This document shows positions 7,569-15,860 of a stretch of 16,645 nucleotides of DNA, in pieces. A program made the position numbers and the translations under genes. Source of the DNA: Flammeovirgaceae bacterium (GTDB taxonomy: Bacteria; Bacteroidota; Bacteroidia; Cytophagales; Cyclobacteriaceae); the NCBI GenBank assembly GCA_003229495.1, contig QIEB01000164.1, positions 1 to 16,645 of the forward strand, in the 5' to 3' direction. Each line of letters opens with the position of its first letter. Within the stretch, counting starts at the first letter, position 1. The notes under the pieces are model-generated. The model was not told the DNA's origin. It made no database searches and saw only the letters and a program-made list of their open reading frames with translations.

Positions 7569-8660
7569 ATGAAATCAAGAAACATTCAGTTTGTAAATGC
7601 GGATAATTCCGAGTTTTACACAACCTTAAAGAATAGAGTGGATGACTATTTTAAACAAAAGGGTATATCCCCATACGCGAATTCCTTTATGGTTTTCAAA
7701 ATCATCTTTTTCCTGACAGGGTTAATCGGCAGCTATTTACTTTTACTATTTGGCAATCAAAGCCTGGTCCTCTCTTATTTGTTGTGGATAATGCTTGGAT
7801 TATTTACTGCTTTCGTAGGAGTAAATATCTGCCATGACGCAATCCACGGAGCAATCTCCAGGAATAACAAAGTGAATAGAGTGTTGGGTTACTTATTTGA
7901 CATTGCGGGAGCCAATGCCTACATATGGAATATTACTCATAACCAAATACATCACACCTACACTAATATTCAAGATTTTGACGCAGACATAAGTACTACT
8001 CCCCTCATTCGAATGTCTCCGCATCAAAAATATAGGAAAATTCACAGGTACCAGCATTGGTACACCTGGATACTCTATGGTTTTACTTCCTTGTCATGGG
8101 TATTCATTAAAGACTATAGAAGGTTTTTTCAAAAACAAATAGAGAACTTTCAATTAAAGAAACCCCCGGGGTATGAGTACTTTAACCTGTTTTTCTTCAA
8201 AGCAATCTATTATACAGTCTTCCTGATTCTGCCACTGATCTTCCTGAATTTCTCATGGTGGCATATCATATTGGGTTTTCTAGCTATGCACTTCTTCGAA
8301 GGATTCATGCTAGCCATAATTATCCAAATGGCACACTTGGTTGAAAAAGTAGATTTCCCGATTCCAAATAAGAATAATGACATAGAGAATTCATGGGCAA
8401 TTCATCAACTGCACACCACCGCAGATTACGCAAGAAGCAACCCTTTGGTGAGTTTCTTCTTTGGAGGATTAAATTTTCATATTGAACATCACCTTTTTCA
8501 AAGAATTTGTCATGTTCATCATCGGCCGATTTCACATATTTTGAAAAGAACGGCAATGGATTATTCATTACCCTATCATGACATTCCCACTTTAAGTGGT
8601 GCAGTTAAGTCTCACTTAGAATTCTTGAAAACCATGGGCAGGCATACACATAACAGCTAA
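7569..8660 (+). CDS. Membrane fatty-acid desaturase (acyl-CoA/acyl-lipid, linoleoyl-CoA desaturase-like)
   Basis: This 363-residue membrane protein carries the three histidine boxes of the di-iron desaturase superfamily: HDAIH (89-93), HNQIHH (124-129) and HIEHH (304-308). Hydrophobic segments lie at about 42-60, 66-86, 209-227 and 230-252, flanking the boxes as usual. Such enzymes insert a double bond into fatty acyl chains using O2 and an electron donor. The HxxHH third box is also compatible with non-front-end acyl desaturases, so regiospecificity is open. The ATG follows a run of A residues after a 27-bp gap from nrdJ. The hydroxylase gene begins 5 bp after its stop. An O2-dependent enzyme in an operon headed by an oxygen-independent ribonucleotide reductase is unexpected unless the regulon answers nitric oxide or microaerobic conditions. 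Confidence 0.92.
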   Translation: MKSRNIQFVNADNSEFYTTLKNRVDDYFKQKGISPYANSFMVFKIIFFLTGLIGSYLLLLFGNQSLVLSYLLWIMLGLFTAFVGVNICHDAIHGAISRNNKVNRVLGYLFDIAGANAYIWNITHNQIHHTYTNIQDFDADISTTPLIRMSPHQKYRKIHRYQHWYTWILYGFTSLSWVFIKDYRRFFQKQIENFQLKKPPGYEYFNLFFFKAIYYTVFLILPLIFLNFSWWHIILGFLAMHFFEGFMLAIIIQMAHLVEKVDFPIPNKNNDIENSWAIHQLHTTADYARSNPLVSFFFGGLNFHIEHHLFQRICHVHHRPISHILKRTAMDYSLPYHDIPTLSGAVKSHLEFLKTMGRHTHNS

Positions 8661-8665
8661 CAATC

Positions 8666-9370
8666 ATGGAAAAAAACGTGAAAGAATATTTGGCATTTAA
8701 AGATGGTAGAACGAAAATGCCTGAACACCTGGCAATTCGTAAAGAACTAACCGGTGTATTGTTTAAGAACAAGTACCTGGAATTTTTCACAAGGACCACC
8801 ATATTCCCTCCAATTGTACTCCACCTGTCAATAAGTACGGTCTTGTTTTGGTACGGAATTGCCACATTGGATATACCAGTGAGCTCCGGTATCCTGGCCT
8901 TCCTGGGTGGAATTATTTTTTGGTCGTTTGCAGAGTACAATGTTCATCGATTCCTTTACCATACAGAAACCAATTCCAAGTTCCTGTTGAACCTGCAACA
9001 TAAGGCTCATGGTATTCATCACCAGTATCCAATTGACCCAACACGGCTGGCTATGCCGCCTCTACCGGGTCTGTTGCTTTCAGGGTGCTTCTTTCTTGGT
9101 TTCTGGTTTGTTAACCCCACTTACGTATTTGTGTTCTTTCCAGGTTTTATGGTAGGTTATTTAACCTATATATCTATACATTATGCTCAACACCGAGTAA
9201 AATCACCCATATACGGACCTTGGAAAGCACTTTGGAGACACCACCATATACATCATTATGTAGATCCCTATGTGGCCCACGGGGTTTCTACCCGGATTTG
9301 GGATTACGTATTCAGGACCATGCCAAAGAGAAAGAGCAATCAGAAAGCTACTGCGCCACTAGATGTATAA
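8666..9370 (+). CDS. Fatty acid hydroxylase superfamily protein (FA2H/Scs7-like)
   Basis: The 234-residue product has the histidine clusters of the sterol desaturase/fatty-acid hydroxylase superfamily: HRFLYH (94-99), HKAHGIHH (112-119), HYAQH (172-176), HHHIHH (192-197) and a terminal HGVSTRIWD segment (205-213), the last typical of fatty-acid 2-hydroxylases. Hydrophobic segments at about 49-66, 73-88, 134-149 and 151-170 suit an integral membrane enzyme. It probably hydroxylates an acyl chain using O2 and a di-iron centre, perhaps in a sphingolipid or aminolipid as these are common in Bacteroidota; the substrate is inferred. It is 5 bp after the desaturase, and its stop overlaps the start of the radical SAM gene by 8 bp, implying coupled translation. 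Confidence 0.88.
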   Translation: MEKNVKEYLAFKDGRTKMPEHLAIRKELTGVLFKNKYLEFFTRTTIFPPIVLHLSISTVLFWYGIATLDIPVSSGILAFLGGIIFWSFAEYNVHRFLYHTETNSKFLLNLQHKAHGIHHQYPIDPTRLAMPPLPGLLLSGCFFLGFWFVNPTYVFVFFPGFMVGYLTYISIHYAQHRVKSPIYGPWKALWRHHHIHHYVDPYVAHGVSTRIWDYVFRTMPKRKSNQKATAPLDV

Positions 9371-10694
9371 ACTTATTTTTTGTTACCCTTCGTATGATAA
9401 AGAGAATGAAGGAACAGAAATGCTATATGGCCCTTTGCCTCTTGCATATCTGGCAACCCATACACCCGATCATTATGAGATTACCCTGATTGATGAATAC
9501 GTTGGTGAAGATTTAGATCCCAATACCGTCGAAGCCGATATTGTTGCTTTTTCCTCTCTTTCATCCGGAATTAACAGAGCATATGAATTGGCCAGCGTGT
9601 TACGCCAAAGGGGAATTACTTGTGTTGTAGGTGGAGCTCATGCAACAGCCATGCCCGAAGAAGCCCTGCAATACTTTGATGTGGTTATAAAAGGAGAGGG
9701 AGAAACTCCCTGGAAAGAATTTTTAGCTGATTTTGAACAAGAAACTGTCCAACCTACATATTATGGTAAAATGAATGTATCTCTGGACATGCTGGGTAAG
9801 CCCGATAGAAAATACATACATTCCAATTATCATTATCCTTCCTTAATGACGTCAAGAGGATGCCCATTTCATTGCTCCTTCTGTTATTTAACAGTTTACA
9901 AAAACAGAAAATACCGCCCCATTCCACATGAAACGGTGCTGGAAGATATGAAAAGCGTTAATGCCTCACAGTTGGTTATTGTAACAGATGAAAATTTTAT
10001 CGGTTATACTGAAAAAAATTACCAAGACCGGAAAGATCTGCTTCTAAAAATGATCGATTGTAAATTTGATTTTATCTGGGGTTGTCAGGCTTCTACCAAC
10101 ATAGCTGATCAACCCGAATTAATGGAACTGATGTACAAAGCTGGATGCAGAGGCGTGTTTGTTGGTTTTGAGGCTAATGATGAAGAAGCACTTAAATCAG
10201 TTAATAAGAAACACAACCTAAACGTTGATTACAAAGACATTGTAAAAAAGATTCACAAACAGAAACTGGCGGTAGTTGCGTCCACTATTCTGGGAATGGA
10301 TAACCAGAGTAATGGCTATCACAGACACCTAATTGCAGAACTGAAAAGAATAAAAGCCGATTACGTAAGAGTGTTCTACATGACTGCATGGCCTGGCACG
10401 CCCTTATACAAAGAGTTAGAAAAAGAAAACAGGGTCACTAATGATTGGAATTCCTTGCGCAAAGACATTCCTACTACCAAGTTTAAGAATTACACCCACG
10501 AAGAAGTAATAGAGGCAAGAAAAGCGATATTGGGATACTTCTTTGGTACACGACACATCATTAAGACGTCTTTCATCTGGCTATTCCGAGACACCTCATT
10601 ATTAGGTGTTTTCATAAAAATGTGGTGGAGGAATAAAAAGTCCGAAAGGATAAGAAATAAGCGCGCATATAAATCCACCATCATAAATTCCTGA
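9363..10694 (+). CDS. B12-binding-domain radical SAM protein (BchE/Hpn-type class B)
   Basis: The 443-residue product has an N-terminal Rossmann-like cobalamin-binding-type domain (about 1-130) containing VVGGAHATAMPEE and VIKGEGE. The radical SAM core follows with CPFHCSFC (C167, C171, C174) preceded by TSRG. The domain lacks an obvious DxHxxG lower-ligand motif, which is common in this class, so base-off binding is assumed. The last 50 residues are basic with hydrophobic patches (about 395-425), suggesting membrane contact. Relatives include BchE, hopanoid enzymes HpnJ, HpnP and HpnR, and archaeal lipid-ring enzymes. Overlap by 8 bp with the lipid hydroxylase gene points to a membrane lipid substrate, but the reaction (methylation, ring formation or other) is unknown. 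The gene closes the nrdJ operon; no clear terminator follows before operator copy 2. Confidence 0.85.
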   Translation: MYKLIFCYPSYDKENEGTEMLYGPLPLAYLATHTPDHYEITLIDEYVGEDLDPNTVEADIVAFSSLSSGINRAYELASVLRQRGITCVVGGAHATAMPEEALQYFDVVIKGEGETPWKEFLADFEQETVQPTYYGKMNVSLDMLGKPDRKYIHSNYHYPSLMTSRGCPFHCSFCYLTVYKNRKYRPIPHETVLEDMKSVNASQLVIVTDENFIGYTEKNYQDRKDLLLKMIDCKFDFIWGCQASTNIADQPELMELMYKAGCRGVFVGFEANDEEALKSVNKKHNLNVDYKDIVKKIHKQKLAVVASTILGMDNQSNGYHRHLIAELKRIKADYVRVFYMTAWPGTPLYKELEKENRVTNDWNSLRKDIPTTKFKNYTHEEVIEARKAILGYFFGTRHIIKTSFIWLFRDTSLLGVFIKMWWRNKKSERIRNKRAYKSTIINS

Positions 10695-10705
10695 CGTTAA
10701 TATAG

Positions 10706-10725
10706 GATATATAGACCTATATATC
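10706..10725. promoter_or_regulatory. Predicted Rrf2-type operator, copy 2 (autoregulation of Rrf2 gene)
   Basis: GATATATAG-AC-CTATATATC is a perfect 9-bp inverted repeat with a 2-bp spacer, the best copy of the three. TATATTAG at 10727-10734 is in the same place relative to the palindrome as the -7-like box at copy 1, and TTAGTAAAAAT follows in both. It lies 61 bp before the Rrf2 start codon, which suggests negative autoregulation. Function is inferred from repetition and placement. Confidence 0.7.
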
Positions 10726-10786
10726 TTATATTAGTAAAAATATCACACTATTTTCGAGTGCAGTATTTTGGAATAATCATTTACTT

Positions 10787-11221
10787 ATGTTTTCCAGATC
10801 ATGCGAGTATGCATTACAATCAATTTTGTACATAACACTACATTCTAAAAATGGTCAGGCCATTGGATTAAAACAGATATCCGAATCTCAGAAGGTGCCC
10901 CTGCATTTTTTGGGTAAGGTACTTCAGCAACTGGTGAAGCATAAAATTCTCAACTCAGTAAAAGGGCCAAATGGAGGTTTTACACTAAATATCTCTCCGG
11001 ATAAATTTCGATTAATGAAAATTGTAGATACCATTGATGGATCTGACATATTTGATCGTTGTGGAATCGGCTTAAAGACATGTTCCGATAAAACCCCTTG
11101 CCCCATCCATTTTGAATATAAAAAGGTAAAAGAAAGAATAAAGAGATTGCTCACCGAAAAAACCCTGGCCGAATTATGTCAGGATGTGGAGAAGGGCCAA
11201 TCAATTGTTACCGACAAATAA
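10787..11221 (+). CDS. Rrf2-family Fe-S transcriptional regulator (NsrR/IscR-like)
   Basis: The 144-residue protein has the Rrf2 winged helix: N-terminal FSRSCEYALQSILY, recognition region VPLHFLGKVLQQLVK, and wing GPNGGF (60-65). It carries three cysteines, C92, C99 and C105, in the region that holds an Fe-S cluster in IscR and NsrR. The spacing here is C-x6-C-x5-C; IscR and Streptomyces NsrR have x5-x5. The expected role is as a DNA-binding sensor whose cluster reacts with nitric oxide, oxygen or iron state. The palindrome 61 bp upstream recurs before cytochrome c-narGH and between ric and nrdJ, so this protein is the natural candidate to bind it. Whether it senses NO (NsrR-like) or Fe-S/O2 (IscR-like) cannot be settled from sequence. 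No terminator is obvious after it. Confidence 0.92.
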   Translation: MFSRSCEYALQSILYITLHSKNGQAIGLKQISESQKVPLHFLGKVLQQLVKHKILNSVKGPNGGFTLNISPDKFRLMKIVDTIDGSDIFDRCGIGLKTCSDKTPCPIHFEYKKVKERIKRLLTEKTLAELCQDVEKGQSIVTDK

Positions 11222-11284
11222 TCTCCGGATCAATGCTTCTTTCTTTTATTTAGTAAGGCACTTGACTTATAAAAATTAATTAAC

Positions 11285-11304
11285 GATATTCAGACCTTAA
11301 TATC
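11285..11304. promoter_or_regulatory. Predicted Rrf2-type operator, copy 3 (cytochrome c-narGH promoter)
   Basis: GATATTCAG-AC-CTTAATATC has 9-bp arms matching at 8 of 9 positions with the same AC spacer as copy 2. The ATG of the cytochrome c gene is only 11 bases further on. The following CATATTAAC resembles the -7-like boxes of the other copies but is shifted by one base. If the geometry is the same, transcription would begin at or very near the start codon. Confidence 0.6.
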
Positions 11305-11315
11305 CATATTAACCC

Positions 11316-12209
11316 ATGAAAAGGCTAGCAATATTATTTCTCTCGTTGGTGCTTTTAGAAAGTACAGCGGTAGTTTATGCCCAACCTGATGGCGAGGCCC
11401 TGTTTAATAATATTTGTGCTGTTTGCCATAAAATAAATGAAGGGAAATTTGTGGGGCCTGACCTTGCTAACGTGCATCAAAAAAGAACCGAGGCCTGGCT
11501 TTTGGAATTTATTGCTTCTTCCCAAAAAATGATATTGAGTGGAGATCCCGATGCAGTGGCCATCTTCAATGAATTCAACCAGATGCAAATGCCCGATGCA
11601 CCCTACAATGAGGAGGAGATCAAAGCAATTCTCACTTACATCGCCCAGGAGAGTCCGGAATTGATCGCTGTTGAATCAGAAAGTTCATCAGGCAGTGAGG
11701 GCGAAGAGCAGGTAGTAGAATCTGAGCCCGCCAGGTCGGTAGAGGATGCCACGGAAGAAGAGATCCTTCTGGGAAGGATGCTTTTTACTGGGGAAAAACG
11801 ATTGGAAGGTGCAGGTCCCGCCTGCATTTCATGCCATCATGTTAAAAATGATAAAATAATTGGGGGAGGTCTTTTGGCCAAAGATCTGACCAGTGTATTT
11901 GCACGCTTAAATGAAACTGGGATTAAAGCTATGGTGAGTGCCCCCCCGTTTCCTGTAATGAGAGAAGCATATAGCAGGGGCTCGGTAACCGATGAAGAAG
12001 CATATTATGTAACTGCCTTTCTTAAGTATGCAGATAGGGAGCAGTATGGACAACACAGCAGAAATTATCAACACCGATTTCTGGCCACTGGTTTAACGGG
12101 AATAATTGTTTTGCTTGGCATATATTCTTTTATCTGGCGAAAAAGAAGAAAGAGGAAGGTTAATCACGGTATATACAATCGACAAATAAGTTCTGAATCC
12201 TCACTTTAA
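11316..12209 (+). CDS. narC: Diheme membrane-anchored cytochrome c of the nitrate reductase operon (NarC-like)
   Basis: The 297-residue product starts with a signal peptide (about 1-22, ending VYAQ). It has two class I cytochrome c modules: CAVCH at 34-38 with M92 (QMPDAP) as likely distal ligand, and CISCH at 170-174 with M215 (FPVMREAY) as candidate. An acidic, serine-rich linker (about 119-150) joins them. A single C-terminal transmembrane helix (about 255-274) is followed by a RKRRKRK stop-transfer segment. The hemes should therefore face the periplasm, held at the membrane. It is 23 bp ahead of narG; a diheme cytochrome before narG is known in Thermus (NarC), where it takes part in assembly and electron transfer. 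The start is fixed by the signal peptide. The symbol narC is by position and architecture; sequence orthology was not tested. Confidence 0.85.
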   Translation: MKRLAILFLSLVLLESTAVVYAQPDGEALFNNICAVCHKINEGKFVGPDLANVHQKRTEAWLLEFIASSQKMILSGDPDAVAIFNEFNQMQMPDAPYNEEEIKAILTYIAQESPELIAVESESSSGSEGEEQVVESEPARSVEDATEEEILLGRMLFTGEKRLEGAGPACISCHHVKNDKIIGGGLLAKDLTSVFARLNETGIKAMVSAPPFPVMREAYSRGSVTDEEAYYVTAFLKYADREQYGQHSRNYQHRFLATGLTGIIVLLGIYSFIWRKRRKRKVNHGIYNRQISSESSL

Positions 12210-12232
12210 AGACAAATTAAAAACTTACAATT

Positions 12233-15200
12233 ATGAGTTGGATTGAAGATATTATATCACCTCAAACCAGACATTGGGAAGAGTTTTATAGAAATCGTTT
12301 CCAGCATGATAAAATCGTTAGAAGCACACATGGAGTTAATTGCACAGGTGGGTGCTCATGGCAAATTCATGTTAAAGATGGTATTGTAGTTTGGGAAACC
12401 CAACAATTGGACTATCCTCTATTAGAAAGCTCTTTACCTCCCTATGAACCCAGAGGATGTCAACGTGGTATTTCTTATTCATGGTATCTCTACAGTCCGC
12501 TCAGGATCAAGTATCCCTTAATAAGAGGATCATTAATAGACATGTACCGTGCTGAGAAAACCAAGACCGGGGATCCTGTAAAAGCCTGGGAAAACCTCCA
12601 AAACAATAAAGAAAAAAGGGAAAAGTATCAGAAGGATAGAGGTAAGGGCGGCTTCAGGAGAGTGCATTGGAACGAGGTAATGGAATTGATGGCAGCTGCC
12701 AATATTTATACCGCCAAGAAATACGGCCCGGACCGGGTAATAGGTTTTTCTCCTATCCCGGCAATGTCAATGTTAAGCTATGCCGCTGGAAGCAGATTCC
12801 TGCAACTTTTTGGCGGTATTAATCTAAGTTTTTATGACTGGTACTGTGATCTTCCTACTGCCTTTCCGGAAGTCTGGGGAGAACAAACAGATGTCTGTGA
12901 AAGTGCGGATTGGTACAATTCCAAAATGATAGCTGATATGGGCGCATGCTTAAACATGACCCGGACTCCTGATTGTCACTTTTTCGCAGAATCAAGGCAT
13001 AACGGTACTAAAACGGTGGTTTTTTCCCCTGATTTTAGCCAAGTGTGTAAATATGCGGACCAGTGGGTTCCACTACATGCTGGGAGTGACGGCGCTTTTT
13101 GGATGGCAGTTACACACCTAATTTTAAAAGAATGGCATCATGAGAAACAAACTCCTTATTTCCTGGACTATGTGAAAAAATATACGGATTGCCCCTTTCT
13201 GATGAAACTGGATAAAGACGGAGATCACTTCATGCCCGGACGTTTGATCAGAGCCAACGAAATTTCTCAATTCAAAGATCTGGAGAATGGTGATTGGAAG
13301 TTTATAAACATAGACACCGATACTGGCAAGATGGTGGTACCCAAAGGGACCGTGGGACATCGCTGGGACAAGGAAGGAGGGAACTGGAACATGAAGCTTG
13401 AAAATACAGTGGACAATAAACCCTACGATCCGGTGCTGACATTCCTTAAGGAAAGCGATGAAGTTTTGCAGGTTGCTTTTACCGATTTTGGATTAGACAA
13501 TCATTCCTTGAGGGGAGTACCTGTAAAATATATAGAAACTGCGCAAGGTAAAGTCCCGGTGGCTACTGTATATGATGTAGTTATGGGTCAATATGGAGTA
13601 AATCGCGATTTGCCTGGGAACTATCCTGCCGATGCAACAGACAAGGATGCGGCATATACTCCTGCATGGCAAGAGGTCTTTACCGGAGTAGACGCCAAGA
13701 CCGTAGAGCAATTTGCCAGAGAATGGGCCAATACAGCTAATTTGACAAACGGCAAATGCATGATCATTATTGGGGCAGGAATTAATCACTGGTACCATTC
13801 CAATCTCATGTACAGGGCCGGTATTATGGCTTTGATGTTGACTGGGTGTGTAGGGAAAAACGGGGGAGGCATGAACCACTATGTTGGCCAGGAAAAATTA
13901 GCCCCCTCGGATTCTTGGGGAAGCATTGCCTTTGGCAAAGACTGGCAGGGTGCTGTTCGTTTGCAGCAGGCGCCCCTGTGGCACTATATAAATAGCTGCC
14001 AATACCGATATGATGGACAATTTTCTAAATACAATACGGTCCCAAAAAACAAGTGGACCGAGCAACATACTGCAGATACCATTTTTCAGTCTGTAAGGAT
14101 GGGCTGGATGCCATTTTATCCTCAGTTCAATGAGAACACACTTGAATTGAGCAAAGAGGCCGTGGCAAATGGAGCTAACAGTGACGAGGAAATAAAAACT
14201 TACGTTCTTGAGAAACTAAAATCCAAGCAGTTAAAATACTCCGTAAGTGATCCCGAAGCTGAGGAAAATCATCCTAAAGTATGGTACATATGGCGTGGCA
14301 ATGCCATCATGGGTAGTATGAAAGGACATGAATATGCATTAAAACACTATCTCGGTACTCACTCAAACGGGATTGCTAAGGATTCTGACGAGCACCCCAA
14401 GGAGGTTAACTGGCATGAAGTCGCCCCTGAGGGAAAAATGGACCTGGTTGTGGACTTGAATTTCCGTATGGACTCTTCGGCCTTATACTCCGATATTGTA
14501 CTTCCAGCAGCTTCCTGGTATGAAAAAGCTGATCTCAACAGTACCGATTTACATTCGTTCATCCATCCTTTGTCTGCAGCCATCGCTCCGGTTTGGGAAT
14601 CAAAAACCGACTGGGAGATTTTCAAGCAAATCGCTAAAATTACCGCTGAGTTGGCCAAAGAACACCTCAATGAACCTCAAAAGGATATTGTGTGTACACC
14701 AATTTCTCATGACACCGCCGGTGAAATAACTCAGCCTGAAGTTAAAGATTGGTACAAAGGTGAATGTGAAGCAATTCCAGGTAAAACTATGCATGGAATT
14801 GCTGTAGTGGATAGGGACTACACCAAACTATATGAAAAGTTTATCTCACTGGGAGAAGGGATAGCCAAAAATGGCCTGGGAGCTCATGGCAATCACTATA
14901 TGTGTGAAGATGTTTACCAGGAGATGATTGATTCAAATCATTTTCCGGTGGAAAAAATTGGAGATAAAGTCTATCCTTCAATTAAGGAAGACCAATGGGC
15001 AGCCAATGCGGTGATGAAATTATCTTCACTAACAAACGGAGAATTAACCGTGAGGGCTTATGAAAATGCAGAAAAGAAGACAGGCCTGGAATTAACTGAC
15101 CTGGCGGAAGGAAATAAGAACGTAAATATAAGCTATCATGATTTACAGGCCCAGCCCAGAAGATATAACACTTCACCCCTTTGGTCTGGTTTAATGAATG

Positions 15201-15847
15201 ATGGCAGGGCCTATGCTGCTTATACCTATAATGTTGAAAGATTGGTGCCTTGGAGAACTCTGACCGGGAGACAGCATTTCTACTTAGACCATGAACTTTA
15301 TATTGCCTACGGCGAGCATCTGCCTACTTACAAGCCATCTCCAAAACCTGAGGCCTATGGTGACTTGAAAACAACATTAGAAAACAAGGAGGCTAAGATT
15401 CTAAATTGTCTGACCCCACATGGAAAGTGGCATATCCATTCCACATATATGGAAAATCTCAGGATGTTGACGCTCTCCAGGGGTTGCGAGCCATGCTGGA
15501 TTAGTGAGCAGGACGCACATGATATGGAAATCCAAGACAATGACTGGGTAGAAGTGTATAACGATCACGGCGTTTATTGTACTCGTGCGGTAGTGAGTTC
15601 GAGAATTCCCAGGGGGGTTTGTATAGTGTACCATGTTCCAGAACGAACAGTGGGTATCCCCAAATCTCAAGTACGGGGAAATAAAAGGGCAGGAGGTCAT
15701 AATAGCTTCACCAGAATTCATCTAAAGCCTAATTTTCTTGCCGGAGGATATGGACAGTTCTCCTATCACTTCAATTATTGGGGCCCTATTGCCCCTAACA
15801 GGGATACACACGTGATTATCAAGAAAATGGATAAAGTGGTTTTCTAA
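12233..15847 (+). CDS. narG: Respiratory nitrate reductase alpha subunit, molybdopterin
   Basis: The 1204-residue product aligns by eye along its length with E. coli NarG (1247 aa). It has the N-terminal FS0 4Fe-4S site HGVNCTGGC (H33, C37, C41) with C76 in EPRGCQRG. The molybdenum-ligand Asp is D206 in YDWYCDLP (E. coli D222). Other shared blocks are GFSPIPAMSM, GAGINHWYH, YVGQEKL, LYSDIVLPAASWYEK and NDWVEV. It reduces nitrate to nitrite using electrons from NarI via NarH. There is no twin-arginine motif in the first 30 residues, which favours a cytoplasm-facing enzyme over exported nitrite oxidoreductase-type NxrA. Three cysteines near the active site (C222, C239, C248) replace non-Cys residues in E. 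coli. It lies between the diheme cytochrome and narH, 46 bp before narH. Confidence 0.97.
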   Translation: MSWIEDIISPQTRHWEEFYRNRFQHDKIVRSTHGVNCTGGCSWQIHVKDGIVVWETQQLDYPLLESSLPPYEPRGCQRGISYSWYLYSPLRIKYPLIRGSLIDMYRAEKTKTGDPVKAWENLQNNKEKREKYQKDRGKGGFRRVHWNEVMELMAAANIYTAKKYGPDRVIGFSPIPAMSMLSYAAGSRFLQLFGGINLSFYDWYCDLPTAFPEVWGEQTDVCESADWYNSKMIADMGACLNMTRTPDCHFFAESRHNGTKTVVFSPDFSQVCKYADQWVPLHAGSDGAFWMAVTHLILKEWHHEKQTPYFLDYVKKYTDCPFLMKLDKDGDHFMPGRLIRANEISQFKDLENGDWKFINIDTDTGKMVVPKGTVGHRWDKEGGNWNMKLENTVDNKPYDPVLTFLKESDEVLQVAFTDFGLDNHSLRGVPVKYIETAQGKVPVATVYDVVMGQYGVNRDLPGNYPADATDKDAAYTPAWQEVFTGVDAKTVEQFAREWANTANLTNGKCMIIIGAGINHWYHSNLMYRAGIMALMLTGCVGKNGGGMNHYVGQEKLAPSDSWGSIAFGKDWQGAVRLQQAPLWHYINSCQYRYDGQFSKYNTVPKNKWTEQHTADTIFQSVRMGWMPFYPQFNENTLELSKEAVANGANSDEEIKTYVLEKLKSKQLKYSVSDPEAEENHPKVWYIWRGNAIMGSMKGHEYALKHYLGTHSNGIAKDSDEHPKEVNWHEVAPEGKMDLVVDLNFRMDSSALYSDIVLPAASWYEKADLNSTDLHSFIHPLSAAIAPVWESKTDWEIFKQIAKITAELAKEHLNEPQKDIVCTPISHDTAGEITQPEVKDWYKGECEAIPGKTMHGIAVVDRDYTKLYEKFISLGEGIAKNGLGAHGNHYMCEDVYQEMIDSNHFPVEKIGDKVYPSIKEDQWAANAVMKLSSLTNGELTVRAYENAEKKTGLELTDLAEGNKNVNISYHDLQAQPRRYNTSPLWSGLMNDGRAYAAYTYNVERLVPWRTLTGRQHFYLDHELYIAYGEHLPTYKPSPKPEAYGDLKTTLENKEAKILNCLTPHGKWHIHSTYMENLRMLTLSRGCEPCWISEQDAHDMEIQDNDWVEVYNDHGVYCTRAVVSSRIPRGVCIVYHVPERTVGIPKSQVRGNKRAGGHNSFTRIHLKPNFLAGGYGQFSYHFNYWGPIAPNRDTHVIIKKMDKVVF

Positions 15848-15860
15848 TATTTAATAAAAA

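Noticed and set aside
11222..11284. Terminator after the Rrf2 gene
   Set aside because: No GC-rich stem with a following T-run is visible; only AT-rich sequence leading into operator copy 3.
12233..15847. Nitrite oxidoreductase alpha subunit (NxrA) instead of NarG
   Set aside because: The N-terminus lacks a twin-arginine export signal and the whole length follows E. coli NarG; nitrate reduction is the better reading.
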